DNA of 64,000 bases from Lysinibacillus xylanilyticus (GTDB lineage Bacteria; Bacillota; Bacilli; Bacillales_A; Planococcaceae), in assembly GCF_001708185.1 (NCBI RefSeq), contig NZ_MDDN01000006.1:62001-126000 (forward strand). The letters run 5' to 3'. The notes beneath the pieces are model-generated. The model saw nothing but the letters and a program-made list of their open reading frames with translations. It did no database searches and was not told the DNA's origin. Shown here piece by piece: positions 8,515-17,123 of this stretch. Each line of letters begins with the position of its first letter. Positions within the stretch are counted from its first letter, which is position 1. Position numbers and translations under genes: made by a program.

Positions 8515-8826
8515 ATGTTGATCGTAACAACAGAAACTATTGTAAATAAAAGTATTGTAGAGGCAAAAGGACTAGTAACAAGTAGTGTAGTACAATCGCG
8601 TAACATTGGAAAAGATATTGTTGCTGGTTTAAAGTCAATTGTTGGCGGAGAATTAAAAAATTATACAGAAATGTTAGAAGATTCAAAGAAAATGGTAAAA
8701 GAACGCTTAATAAAACAGGCTGAGGAGCTAGGAGCAAACGCTATTGTTGGATTAAGGTTTGAACTTGCAGCAGGACAAGGTACTTCTGAATTAATTGGGT
8801 ATGGGACGGCTGTCTATTTTGAATAA
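8515..8826 (+). CDS. YbjQ family (UPF0145) protein (103 aa)
   Basis: ATG 8515 follows AAGGAGGA. The sequence fits the YbjQ/DUF74 family: GLVTSSVVQSRNIGKDI near residues 19-35, GGELKNYTEMLEDSKKMV, RLIKQAEELGANAIVGLRFE and a C-terminal YGTAVYFE. Length (about 105 aa) is normal. These pentamer-forming proteins are often annotated as putative heavy-metal binding, but no function is proven. It sits just left of an IS3-type insertion. Confidence 0.9.
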   Translation: MLIVTTETIVNKSIVEAKGLVTSSVVQSRNIGKDIVAGLKSIVGGELKNYTEMLEDSKKMVKERLIKQAEELGANAIVGLRFELAAGQGTSELIGYGTAVYFE

Positions 8827-9075
8827 TATCAGTTAGATTTTTAAATAACTTTAATACCCCCTTACCCATTGATTTGGTAGGATATTATTATCTTTTATCC
8901 GATAGAAGCAACAGCCCTTGATAAAAAGGTGAGTATAAAAATGATACTATGTCAAGAAAATGGACAGGGAAAATTGAGATTTTGCTTTAAATCTAAGCGC
9001 GCTATCGCTTGCTCGCCTCACAAACAATTTAAGGGGCGTAACCCTTAAATTATTTGTAAGGTTAAAGGGGTTTAA

Positions 9076-9989
9076 TTATATGACCTTAGTTTTCTGTGAA
9101 GTTTTGAAATATTGCTTTTCGTATGCAATGGGCGACATATAATTTGTAAAAGAATGGATACGTTTGTAGTTATAAAAACTAACGATGTATTCAATGATAC
9201 TTTTCTTGGCTTGATCTCTCGTTTTATACTTTTCATGAAAAACTAACTCTCTTTTGATGACGCTATGAAATGACTCGATACATGCATTATCGTAACAGTT
9301 TCCTTTTCTGCTCATACTTGTAATCATTTTGTTAGTTCGTAATACTTGTTGGTATTCCTTCGACGCATACTGGCTCCCACGATCTGAATGATGAATGAGC
9401 ACAGGCGTTGGAGTCTGAGTTCTGATTGCTCGTTTTAAGGCGAGGATCACTAATTCCTTTGTCATTCTCTCATCCATTGCCCAACCGATGATTCGTCTTG
9501 AAAACAACTCCATAATCGTTGCTAGATAGAGCCAACCTTCACTGGTCCATATATACGTAATGTCAGCTACCCACGCTTGTCCAGGGCGTTCTACTTTAAA
9601 TTGTTGGTCTAATAGATTTGGATATACCGGTAGATTATGTTTTGAATTCGTCGTCGCTTTGTATTTTTTCACTGTTTTTGAGCGAATGCCTTCTTCTTTC
9701 ATAATTCGCGATACTGTTTTTTGCGATACAGAGACTCCTTCTGAATTCTATTGTTTTGTGATTTTCGGACTACCATAATTTCTTCTTGAGTCCAAATACA
9801 CTCGTTTTATTTGACTCGTTAACTTTTCTTTCCGTTCTTTTTGATTACTCTTTGGTCGGTTCAACCACTCGTAGTAACCACTTCTTGAAACACCTAATAC
9901 TTCGCACATCTTTGCCACACGGAATTCATGTCGGTGTTGTTGAATAAAGTTGTAAACTACTTCCGGTCTTTTGCAAAGATGCCCATAGC
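9076..9989 (-). pseudogene. IS3-family transposase orfB, interrupted by an amber codon
   Basis: In the -1 frame relative to orfA, reached through an AAAAAAG slippery site at complement 9990-9996, the product reads through an HTH_21-like region and an rve integrase core. It has the DDE residues in WVADITY, HHSDRGSQY and ACIESFHS. One in-frame TAG at complement 9748-9750 separates about 75 N-terminal residues from the catalytic core. Relatives have Leu or similar there, and a single base change would explain it. The rest is intact, so the loss looks recent. Confidence 0.88.
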
Positions 9990-10247
9990 CTTTTTTAAGA
10001 TGGCATTTTCCTCTTCTAGGTCACGTATTCTTTTTTCTAATTCTTTATTTTCCTTATCCTCAGGCTTTAAATTCCCACTACCAACAAATGCAGCTTCGCC
10101 ATCTTTACTAAATTTCTTTACCCAATTGTGTAATGTCTGTTCTGCAAGATCCAGCTCACGTGCAACCTCGGCAACCCTCTTGCCACTTTCAACTAATTGT
10201 ACTGCCTCTAATTTAAATTCTTTGTCATAACTTTTTCGTTTTGTCAT
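9957..10247 (-). CDS. IS3-family transposase orfA (96 aa)
   Basis: ATG at 10247 (MTKRKSYDKEFKLEAVQL). An HTH_Tnp_1 domain includes VAEVARELDLAEQTLHNWVK, followed by a leucine-zipper-like end (LEKRIRDLEEENAILKKAM). OrfA binds the terminal repeats and is normally fused to orfB by -1 frameshifting at the A6G motif near its 3' end. This frame is intact. Confidence 0.92.
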   Translation of the reverse strand: MTKRKSYDKEFKLEAVQLVESGKRVAEVARELDLAEQTLHNWVKKFSKDGEAAFVGSGNLKPEDKENKELEKRIRDLEEENAILKKAMGIFAKDRK

Positions 10248-10330
10248 CTTAGACACTCCTAGTAAATTGTTAAGATTATTATACTTTATAAACTCCCAAT
10301 TCTCAGTGTCCATTATTTAGACTAACATCA

Positions 10331-10456
10331 AAATCTAATAAAAAATGGATTGCTATCGAAAAAATTTTAGATCCATATTATGAAGTAAATAAAGAAAATC
10401 TTAACTCAGCTTCTAAAGTAAAGATAAACGGTAAAGTTTATCTTCCAAATCATTAA
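10331..10456 (+). pseudogene. 3' fragment of an unknown gene cut by the IS
   Basis: Immediately right of the insertion an open frame continues for 41 codons (SNKKWIAIEKILDPYY, ending KVYLPNH) to TAA 10454-10456, and is followed by a terminator hairpin. The matching 5' part is not found left of the IS, so a deletion probably accompanied or followed insertion. The family is not recognised. Confidence 0.5.
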
Positions 10457-10471
10457 TAAATATAGGATTTC

Positions 10472-10506
10472 GGGTTAATCCCAAAAGAATAGGGATTAAC
10501 CCCCTT
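10472..10506 (+). terminator. terminator-like hairpin
   Basis: GGGTTAATCCC (10472-10482) pairs perfectly with GGGATTAACCC (10492-10502); the tail is CCTTTC, a weak U-tract. Confidence 0.65.
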
Positions 10507-10874
10507 TCTAATCTCCTTATAGAACTTGCAAAGGATGCTCTCTGTGTGCTTTGTTCTCCACGGAGGATGAATTAAATCTACATGCAATTGGATGACTAGA
10601 TAAGTAAAATCACCAATGTTGAAGTGGTCTTTTTATAGGTTATTTAACAACTTAAGCTCTCCATTAGTGTAATTAGTAACTCGGTTGCCACTCACTCCAA
10701 TAGTCGCGACGATGAGAGAAAAGAACTGAAGGCACTCAAGGGAGATGTGGTCTGACACGGTTGCAGAAATTGTCGAATAGTAACAGAAAGATATAGGATC
10801 GTTAACAGTATCAATTATCTTTGTAAATAAAGCCAAGTGCACAACGAAAGGATGAGGTAGTTATAGATAATTTT
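10507..10874. other. 368-bp gap without a gene
   Basis: No frame with both a start signal and natural composition was seen on either strand. A 69-codon minus-strand frame at 10633-10842 has no ribosome binding site and I treat it as chance. AAGGATGAGGTAG at 10849-10861 may serve the next gene. Confidence 0.4.
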
Positions 10875-12212
10875 TTGAGGGTTTTGAAAAATATCTCGAA
10901 TTTTTTAGTCGTCGTAATTATTACCGTAATCGCATTTTTACTAGCGTTATTAAGTTTCAGTTTACTGGTTTATCCAACAAATGAATATGTGAGTGTCATC
11001 ATTTCACTTGTATTAGTATTTGTCTTTACTTTCTACATGAATAAGCTGCGTAGAAAAGTATTTAAGTTGGAGAGTATTCATAAACCATTAAATGCTATCC
11101 TCACAACATTGCTTCTTGGAGTAGCGATGATTCTTGTTTTTTGGATTCCATCAAAAACATTTGAAAGCACAGGATCTGTTATTGAGAAATATGGGGTAAA
11201 TCCCGAGCTTATAACGATCCACACAGGAGATAAGGTTGCAGTTTATGTGCAAAAACCATCAACTCCAAATGGACAAGATCCAATTCTCTTTATTAGCGGC
11301 GGTCCAGGCGGGTACCCTTCCTCTGAATCCAAACTATTCTTTGATGAGTATGTGAATCTCGGTTATACCGTATATACTTACGATCCCATTGGATCAAGAG
11401 AATCTCCTTTGCCGAAGGATACCTCAGCTTATTCAATTGCTAATGAAGTAGAAGTCGTCAATGACATTCTGAAACATTATAAGATTAATAAAGTAAACTT
11501 GTCTGCACAATCATACGGAGGTGCTGTTGCTTCAAGATTTATCGAACAGCATCTGGAGAAAGTAAATGCTTACATGGCTTTGGACACTTCTCCACTTTAT
11601 ACCTTGAATATGAATTATCCGAATCAAGATCAAGATAAATCATTTATGAAAACAGTACAGCCTACCCGTGAAGACAAGTCTAGCAAAAAAACAAATTCAT
11701 CTCTACAAGATTACTTAAGATACTTCTCGATCAATCAATTGGCTCGCATAGGATACGGAATGTCTTTGATGCAGTTATTGGGAAAAGATGACATTCCTTA
11801 TGGCAGTTATGCAGAATATGATTATTTTATGTCTGTATTGATGAGCTTAGCAAAGGGGGATATGCCGAAGGATGGTAAAGTAGATACACGTTTAAACATC
11901 GTGGCTAATTCTCTGATTAATGCGTCATTAGCTCAATCTCCTGATTATACGAAAGACTTGAAACAGAAGGATACGCCTCCAATATTGGTTGTACATCCTG
12001 AATATGGCATAGTTCCGTGGCAAGTTCACTATCAATACAAGGAATTCTTTAAAAATATTCAGTTTGTGGCGGTTCCGGGTGCTGGCCATAGCGTTTATAA
12101 GACACCACTAGGCAAAGAAATTACAGTGCGTAATGGAGATGCATTTTTTAAAGGAAAACAACTTCCTGATGAATATACTTCTAGTGAGAATCCGTTCCCA
12201 CCAACTCAATAA
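10875..12212 (+). CDS. membrane-anchored alpha/beta hydrolase (445 aa)
   Basis: Residues about 8-75 contain two to three hydrophobic helices, and a further one spans about 90-110, so the N-terminus is membrane-embedded. The extracytoplasmic or C-terminal part is an alpha/beta hydrolase: FISGGPGGYP (oxyanion-loop HGGPG-type motif), nucleophile elbow SAQSYGGA and the catalytic His in PGAGHSVYK. This layout resembles proline iminopeptidase-type hydrolases with an added membrane module. The start is TTG 10875 or TTG 10884; neither has a close ribosome binding site, so the first residues are uncertain. It ends well before a terminator at 12350. Substrate unknown. Confidence 0.82.
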   Translation: MRVLKNISNFLVVVIITVIAFLLALLSFSLLVYPTNEYVSVIISLVLVFVFTFYMNKLRRKVFKLESIHKPLNAILTTLLLGVAMILVFWIPSKTFESTGSVIEKYGVNPELITIHTGDKVAVYVQKPSTPNGQDPILFISGGPGGYPSSESKLFFDEYVNLGYTVYTYDPIGSRESPLPKDTSAYSIANEVEVVNDILKHYKINKVNLSAQSYGGAVASRFIEQHLEKVNAYMALDTSPLYTLNMNYPNQDQDKSFMKTVQPTREDKSSKKTNSSLQDYLRYFSINQLARIGYGMSLMQLLGKDDIPYGSYAEYDYFMSVLMSLAKGDMPKDGKVDTRLNIVANSLINASLAQSPDYTKDLKQKDTPPILVVHPEYGIVPWQVHYQYKEFFKNIQFVAVPGAGHSVYKTPLGKEITVRNGDAFFKGKQLPDEYTSSENPFPPTQ

Positions 12213-12349
12213 ACTTGTAAGCATGCAGTTTGTCGTGAAGCCATAAGTTTGTGGAAACACAAAAGCCACACGAGAAGGATCTAGCAATAAACAAAACGTT
12301 TTGCGCTACATGGATGGTAACGGGGGCTTTAGTGAAATAAGGATATATG

Positions 12350-12388
12350 AGCATGTTTTGAACAAAGATTGATCAAAACATGCTTTTA
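12350..12388 (+). terminator. terminator
   Basis: AGCATGTTTTGA (12350-12361) pairs with TCAAAACATGCT (12373-12384), followed by TTTATATTT. Confidence 0.75.
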
Positions 12389-12691
12389 TATTTGTTCTCA
12401 TATCAAGGATAATTTAATCAAACTTTATCAAAAAGCTAAATTAAAGGGAGGACGAAATTCGCCCCTCTTTAAAGGACTTTACTAATGTGCAACTCCTTGA
12501 AAGGATGAGTAATATTTCACCAGTACTTTAAGGTTTCGCTAAAATTGGCGACTCTGCAATTTGCGTATTGGCTTATCAAAAAAGTGCTGCTGTTGATACA
12601 AGTTGTTTTCCAATATCAAGGTTGGTATTTGAAATACCGCTTCTATGGATCATTTCTATAGGACGCGACAACTTATAGTCCCCGTAAACAC

Positions 12692-12726
12692 AAAAAGCAT
12701 CCGCTCCAAAGAGTAGATGCTTTTTT
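12692..12726 (-). terminator. terminator of the minus-strand Xre gene
   Basis: AAAAAGCATC (12692-12701) pairs with GATGCTTTTTT (12716-12726). A closely similar hairpin plus GTGCTGTTATTA follows the broken Xre remnant at 19711-19746. Confidence 0.8.
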
Positions 12727-12735
12727 GTGCTGCTA

Positions 12736-12951
12736 TTAGATTTTGTCACCGTTTTTTAAGAAGAAAAAGCCTTCAAATTCAACCTCTAACACGTTAGCAA
12801 TTTTTCGTAAGTCATGTTCGCTGAAATTATCCTTCTTCAATTTCGTATTAATATTCTGTCTTGATTGCCCCAGTAGTTCGGCTAAATCTTGAACAGACAT
12901 ATCTTTTCGATTCAAAAGAACTTTAATTTTTTCTCCCATCGTTAAAGACAT
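12736..12951 (-). CDS. Xre-family helix-turn-helix repressor (71 aa)
   Basis: Start at 12951 (MSLTMGEKIK) with GGAGG upstream. A single HTH_3 domain: IKVLLNRKDMSVQDLAELLG, then QSRQNINTKLKKDN as recognition helix, then DLRKIANVLEVEFEGFF. The length is that of small phage or plasmid repressors. It is divergent from the small-gene cluster beginning at 13165, the usual place for a Cro/CI-type regulator. The 200-bp divergent region probably holds its operators. Confidence 0.85.
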   Translation of the reverse strand: MSLTMGEKIKVLLNRKDMSVQDLAELLGQSRQNINTKLKKDNFSEHDLRKIANVLEVEFEGFFFLKNGDKI

Positions 12952-13164
12952 TCTAACACCTCCTACCATATTATTATATCATTTATCATATTGCTTTTGA
13001 CAACTAAAACATTGTCATAAGCAATATTTATTTTTACAAAATGCTTGATTTAGACAATCTTATGATTTACAGTGGAAATATAAACTTTTACAAGTTGACT
13101 ATCAACAGTCAGTCGGTGAATGGACTAGAAATAGCCGACATGCAACATAAAGGTAGGTGAATGT

Positions 13165-13260
13165 ATGAAGGTACTATCATCACAAGAACGCCAGAAAATA
13201 ACACGAGCCATGCTAAAAGGCTATATGAAGTTGCTCGCACAGCAAATTAAAAGTGACTAA
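13165..13260 (+). CDS. small basic peptide (31 aa)
   Basis: ATG 13165 (MKVLSSQERQKITRAMLKGY, ending QQIKSD) lies 5-6 bases after AAGGTAGGTGA. An overlapping ATG at 13161 in another frame gives a less likely 30-residue peptide. The product is a short amphipathic helix. It opens a run of small genes (13165-14431) facing away from the Xre gene. No homology recalled. Confidence 0.45.
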   Translation: MKVLSSQERQKITRAMLKGYMKLLAQQIKSD

Positions 13261-13278
13261 GAAGAGAGGAGAAGCGAT

Positions 13279-13581
13279 ATGCGTTTACAAAACACACTTG
13301 ATTATCTCAAAGAACAATTCTATACAGCTGGAGCCGAATGGAAAGAGACGAAGGATAGTGAGTTGCTGACAGAGTTGAATGCGTTAGTAGCGGCTATCAA
13401 TGCGATTGAGGTTTATTTGTATGACCAGCGTATTACTGTAATTACCGATTGCGTATAAAAAGCACGTTGGAAAGTAAAATTGGATGGAAAAAGAATGGCT
13501 TGTTATGTCGGATCTCAAAAAGAAGTCACCTATGAAAATCAAGGGAGACATATAAAAGATATGTATTTTAATCTCATGTAA
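13279..13581 (+). CDS. small phage-type protein with an in-frame TAA (59 aa, or 100 with read-through)
   Basis: ATG 13279 after GAGAGGAGAAGCG. The first 59 codons encode a helical protein (MRLQNTLDYLKEQFY, ELNALVAAINAIEVYLYD) and end at TAA 13456-13458. The same frame then stays open for 40 more natural-looking codons (ARWKVKLDGKRMACYVGSQK) to TAA 13579. Either a nonsense mutation cut a 100-residue protein or two short genes lie in phase; the second part has no start signal, so I favour the first. Confidence 0.55.
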
Positions 13582-13694
13582 TAGATTTTTAGTTTTTTGG
13601 TCATAATGTTGAAAATGATAGATTTTAACTTTAGTAAATTTGAACTTACGAAAAGGTTGCTCTGAAAAATAAACAAAGAGATTAGGTGAGAGGC

Positions 13695-14024
13695 ATGGAA
13701 AGTAAATATTATGGTGATAGTTTCTTGATTTATAGTGATTACACAGCAGGTATTTTAACTTTGCAACTTATATACAAAACGGAAGATATTGTACTACATG
13801 TATGGAAAGAAGAAGTTAAGAGTGAACGTGAAGCCACTATATCTTTAGAGGCCTATAAACGCTTTATGTTTGAAGAGAACGGTGCTCTGGTATATACGGT
13901 GAAATATGCAGCTAATCTTTTTGAAATAGACTATAAGGGGAAAGGTTTAATCGAAGTTACTGAATTGATAAAACAAAAGTCAGCAGAGTTGAAAAAGAAG
14001 GAGGAAACGATATGTATTCTGTAA
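13695..14024 (+). CDS. hypothetical protein (109 aa)
   Basis: ATG 13695 (MESKYYGDSFLIYSDYTAGI) follows AGGTGAGAG. The product looks like an antiparallel beta domain followed by a helical lysine-rich end. No known motif. Its last 13 bases overlap the next gene, whose ribosome binding site (AAGGAGGAAACG) lies inside it, so translation is probably coupled. Confidence 0.6.
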   Translation: MESKYYGDSFLIYSDYTAGILTLQLIYKTEDIVLHVWKEEVKSEREATISLEAYKRFMFEENGALVYTVKYAANLFEIDYKGKGLIEVTELIKQKSAELKKKEETICIL

Positions 14025-14431
14025 CTGATCATCCACGTTTCAATGAATTGTGGGATGCGAAAGCAGCAGCTTATAACGCTATAACCGAAGTATTAGTTAC
14101 TAATGGGTTAGAAGAGGAAATTAGCAAAGTGATAGCATACCGGGAAGCACACAATGCACTAATAGAAGTTTATGAAGAAGTTGCCTATGATAATGGCGCG
14201 TTGGGTACCATCAATGACATTGAAGGAATTTTATTGGAAAACACTCGAAAAAGGGGAGTATGTGTAATGCGCGAATTTAAATTAGAAATATCGAATGACA
14301 ATAATTATTTAGGGCTATTAGATATTTTAGATATTGGAGATATATCTGACTTAGTTACAAAGTTTAAAATAAGCGATTTCTTCAGTGGAAGATACAAAAT
14401 AATCTTAAAGAAGGAGAAAATTAGCATCTAA
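14012..14431 (+). CDS. hypothetical protein, possible two-part fusion (139 aa)
   Basis: ATG 14012 after AAGGAGG. Residues 1-85 are helical and acidic (WDAKAAAYNAITEVLV, AYREAHNALIEVYEEVAYDNG). After RKRGVCVMREFKLEIS the character changes to a different acidic domain (LGLLDILDIGDISDLVTKF), and VMREF looks like a former start (ATG 14268 preceded by GGGGAG). So two small genes may have fused. A terminator follows at 14481. Confidence 0.55.
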   Translation: MYSVTDHPRFNELWDAKAAAYNAITEVLVTNGLEEEISKVIAYREAHNALIEVYEEVAYDNGALGTINDIEGILLENTRKRGVCVMREFKLEISNDNNYLGLLDILDIGDISDLVTKFKISDFFSGRYKIILKKEKISI

Positions 14432-14480
14432 TATTAACAGGTTCTGTTTTGAGGTGTAAAACAACAAATATAACAATTAG

Positions 14481-14512
14481 AGTCTGGTTTCAACACGGAA
14501 TCAGACTTTTTA
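14481..14512 (+). terminator. terminator of the small-gene cluster
   Basis: AGTCTGGTT (14481-14489) pairs with AATCAGACT (14499-14507), one G-U, followed by TTTTATTTTT. Confidence 0.85.
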
Positions 14513-14872
14513 TTTTTGTTGTAATATCAACGTTTGTGTTATATTCTCCCTCATTTTAGACGATGATTTAGACATACATTTTTTGAGGTACAGAAACTTA
14601 TGTACCATTAATATTTCCTATGATAAAACGGCTTCTTATTTGGTTGTTTTTAGGCGTTTGATTGAGATTAGTAAATTGAAACAATTAGCTAATCACACAG
14701 ATTCATAATAAAAATCATTATAAAAGGTACCCATTTTGAGTCTTTTTTCATTAAAGGAATCAATAGTTCAATAGACTCCAAAGAAAGCTAGAACAATCTT
14801 CTTAACATCTTACGGATGAGATATAATTTTAATATAAACAAAAAATACTATTGCTAAGGAGAGGTGTACATA
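14513..14872. other. 360-bp gap upstream of the GHKL gene
   Basis: No gene seen. GGTACAGAAACTTATGTACC near 14586-14605 forms a short hairpin. A TATAAT at 14822-14827 could be the -10 box of the next gene; I see no convincing -35. Confidence 0.4.
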
Positions 14873-16312
14873 ATGAAAAAGTTCGATTTGAATATCGAGA
14901 AAGTATTAGAGCACTGGACCATCCCCCACGCTTTAAGAGAAATCATTGCAAACGCATTGGATGAATCGAATTTAACAAATACCAAGGAACCACTTATTTT
15001 TAAAGATGAAGACAATAAATGGCATATCAAAGATTTTGGAAGAGGTCTTAAATATGAACATCTAACCCAAAACGAGAATATGGAAAAGACAAAGGACCCA
15101 GATAAAGTCATTGGCAAATTCGGAGTAGGTTTAAAAGATGCAATGGCGACATTCGATCGAAGAAACGTCGGAATCCTCATTCAATCAAAATATAGTGACA
15201 TTACAATAAAGAAGTTATCTAAGGGTGACTTTGATGATGTGGTAACTTTGCACGCCATTGTCAATGATCCAACTAATCCTAATATGTTAGGCACAGACTT
15301 TATGTTTACTGGTCTCAAAGATGATGATATCGAAAAAGCCAAAGATTTCTTCTTACTATATTCGGGAGAAAATGCGATTGAAAAAACGAAGTATGGGGAA
15401 CTCATTGAAAACAAAAAAAAACGTTCAAGAATTTACGTGAACGGAATTTGTGTAGCAGAGGAAGACAATTTACTCTTTTCTTATAACATCACTTCCACCA
15501 CTAAGAAACTTCGTCAATCTTTAAATCGGGAGCGGACTAATGTGGGAAGAAGTGCTTACACCGACAGGGTAAAGTCTATTCTCTTAGAATGTAACAGTCC
15601 AAAGTTTGCTGAAAAACTGGTGGATGATTTGCAAAAGATTCAAACAGGAAATTATCACGATGAATTACAATGGATCGATGTTCAGCTCCACGCTTGTAAA
15701 ATATTAAGTAGCCAGGAAAAAGTGATGTTTTTAACTGCTTATGATCTAATGGGTGGTGGTAAATACCTAAGTTACGCAAAAGAAGAAGAAATGCGTATCA
15801 TTACTGTTCCTGATTCACTAGCAAATAAACTGGAAACTAGTAAGGATCTGAATGGTAATAATTTCAGAAACTTGGAAACCTATGCGTTAGAATGGAATGA
15901 ACAATTCGAATTTGATATCGTAAACGTAAACCAATTAACAGTTAAAGAAAGAGAAATTTTCAATTACAAGGACACCATAGTAAGCTGGTTCCCAAAGAAG
16001 AGTAATCTCGTCAAGGATATTGTGATTTCAGATACAATGCGGCCAGACAATTATACGGGTTCTGATGCACTTGGATTATGGGAGCCCTCCACGAAACGAA
16101 TTATCATTAAACGTAGCCAACTTAAAAATATACAATCGTTCGCCGGTACACTTGTACACGAGTTGGTTCACGCTTATACCAATACCGATGATAACACCGT
16201 AGAATTTGAAGGAGAATTAACTGAAATGCTCGGGAAGTTGTCCACTCTTATCCTTGAAAGTTCAAATCCTGTAAAACCTAAAAGTATGCTAAAAAGATTA
16301 TTTAACAAATAG
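14873..16312 (+). CDS. GHKL ATPase fused to a C-terminal HEXXH metallopeptidase motif (479 aa)
   Basis: ATG 14873 has AAGGAGAGG upstream. The N-terminus shows all GHKL (Hsp90/MutL-type) nucleotide-binding boxes: LREIIANALDE (21-31; catalytic E23, N27), KDFGRGL (53-59) and GKFGVGLKDA (81-90). A middle region has FTGLKDDDIEKAKDFF and an arginine-rich NRERTNVGRS. The last 55 residues include TLVHELVHAY (HELVH at 429-433) and an EFEGELTEML segment with candidate third-ligand glutamates, as in gluzincins. An ATP-controlled protease or DNA/protein switch is plausible; MORC-like GHKL proteins occur in bacterial conflict systems. It stands alone between a terminator and remnants, in an accessory region. 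I know of no characterised homologue. Confidence 0.82.
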   Translation: MKKFDLNIEKVLEHWTIPHALREIIANALDESNLTNTKEPLIFKDEDNKWHIKDFGRGLKYEHLTQNENMEKTKDPDKVIGKFGVGLKDAMATFDRRNVGILIQSKYSDITIKKLSKGDFDDVVTLHAIVNDPTNPNMLGTDFMFTGLKDDDIEKAKDFFLLYSGENAIEKTKYGELIENKKKRSRIYVNGICVAEEDNLLFSYNITSTTKKLRQSLNRERTNVGRSAYTDRVKSILLECNSPKFAEKLVDDLQKIQTGNYHDELQWIDVQLHACKILSSQEKVMFLTAYDLMGGGKYLSYAKEEEMRIITVPDSLANKLETSKDLNGNNFRNLETYALEWNEQFEFDIVNVNQLTVKEREIFNYKDTIVSWFPKKSNLVKDIVISDTMRPDNYTGSDALGLWEPSTKRIIIKRSQLKNIQSFAGTLVHELVHAYTNTDDNTVEFEGELTEMLGKLSTLILESSNPVKPKSMLKRLFNK

Positions 16313-17123
16313 AATGTGTCAATTAAACTGAATTTTACCCAATTCATATAAAACAACAAGAAGTCGCTCATATTGTAGATGAGCGATTTCTCTTTTGATA
16401 TGTTTTCTTGCGAAAAAACGAATATAAAAACCTCGCATTTTAGTGTTTATTTAACTATAAAATCCCCAAGCTATTTAGGGTGTTAAAACCCTATAAAATT
16501 AAAAAGATTTTTAGGGTTGCGCATCCCAAAACAGTACCCGCTAATCTAATATAGATGCTTTTTTTATTTTACAAAGCAACTAGCATAAGTGTGGAGATGC
16601 AATTGATTGAACGAAAATTTAATCCAAAAAAGCAGACGTTTGTCGATTTTTATATTTAGTTGGGTAATGTGGCAGAGACCTATATTAAATCTGGTTACAA
16701 TAAAAAAACGGGTGCTGCATTAGCCCCGCTTCTCACTCACACATTCCTGTACACACGCTCGCCGTATTTTATTAGCCCCATTCTAGCCCCACTTAGCCCC
16801 AAAGCAAAGCTATTACATGCATTATCTTGCAATTACTGTTGATACTAGATTACCGTTAAACCGTTGATACATAAGGTTTTCTAACTGATGAATATACTAC
16901 CTTGCACCCTGAAAATAATAGAAATAGTATAGCATAATGTGGTTGGGGAATCCTGCTATAGCAATGGTCTCTGAGATTTTTTTATTAATGATTAACCCCA
17001 GTTTTATACAAGGACCGCGAGAGACATCAAGTGAAGATTATTGGCATTGAAAGAAGTTTCGAGGGCAAAGAAAAAAGCCGTAACGTTGGCAGGCGCTACA
17101 GCTTAAATCCATCCTTTATGTTA
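16313..17123. other. 811-bp remnant region
   Basis: CGCTCAT/ATGAGCG around 16363-16382 forms a hairpin behind the GHKL gene. The heptamer TAGCCCC occurs at 16721, 16773, 16784 and 16794; read on the minus strand this stretch resembles a repetitive protein tail (FGAKWG, NGANKIRRACV), possibly the end of a lost integrase, but stops interrupt it. Apart from the terminase remnant below, no gene. Confidence 0.35.
16597..16725 (+). pseudogene. second terminase small subunit remnant
   Basis: From ATG 16597 the frame reads MQLIERKFNPKKQTFVDFYI, then TAG 16657-16659, then LGNVAETYIKSGYNKKTGAA: a TerS N-terminus with an in-frame amber and no downstream half. The upstream AAGCAACTAGCATAA and the start region match those before the 7742 copy, so the two derive from related modules. 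Confidence 0.65.

Larger units (their letters stand above)
8942..10330 (-). mobile_element. IS3-family insertion sequence (about 1.39 kb)
   Basis: Two overlapping transposase frames on the minus strand are bounded by imperfect inverted repeats. The left end (8942) begins TGATACTATGTCAAGAAAA then TGGACA; the right end, read inward from 10330, begins TGATGTTAGTCTAAATAA then TGGACA. AAA flanks both ends, a possible 3-bp target duplication, weak because of base composition. The element layout (orfA, A6G slippage site, orfB with DDE) is that of IS3. The exact ends are my estimate. Confidence 0.8.
12213..12735. other. 523-bp gap with two terminators and a gene remnant
   Basis: A short open tail (KFVETQKPHEKDLAINK...) near 12247-12342 starts with the same CATAAGTTTGTGG found at 8017, suggesting a shared phage-gene end. 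Two hairpins are listed separately. No complete gene seen. Confidence 0.4.

Noticed and set aside
10633-10842. 69-codon minus-strand frame
   Set aside because: No binding site and no recognisable features; it lies between a terminator and the hydrolase promoter region.
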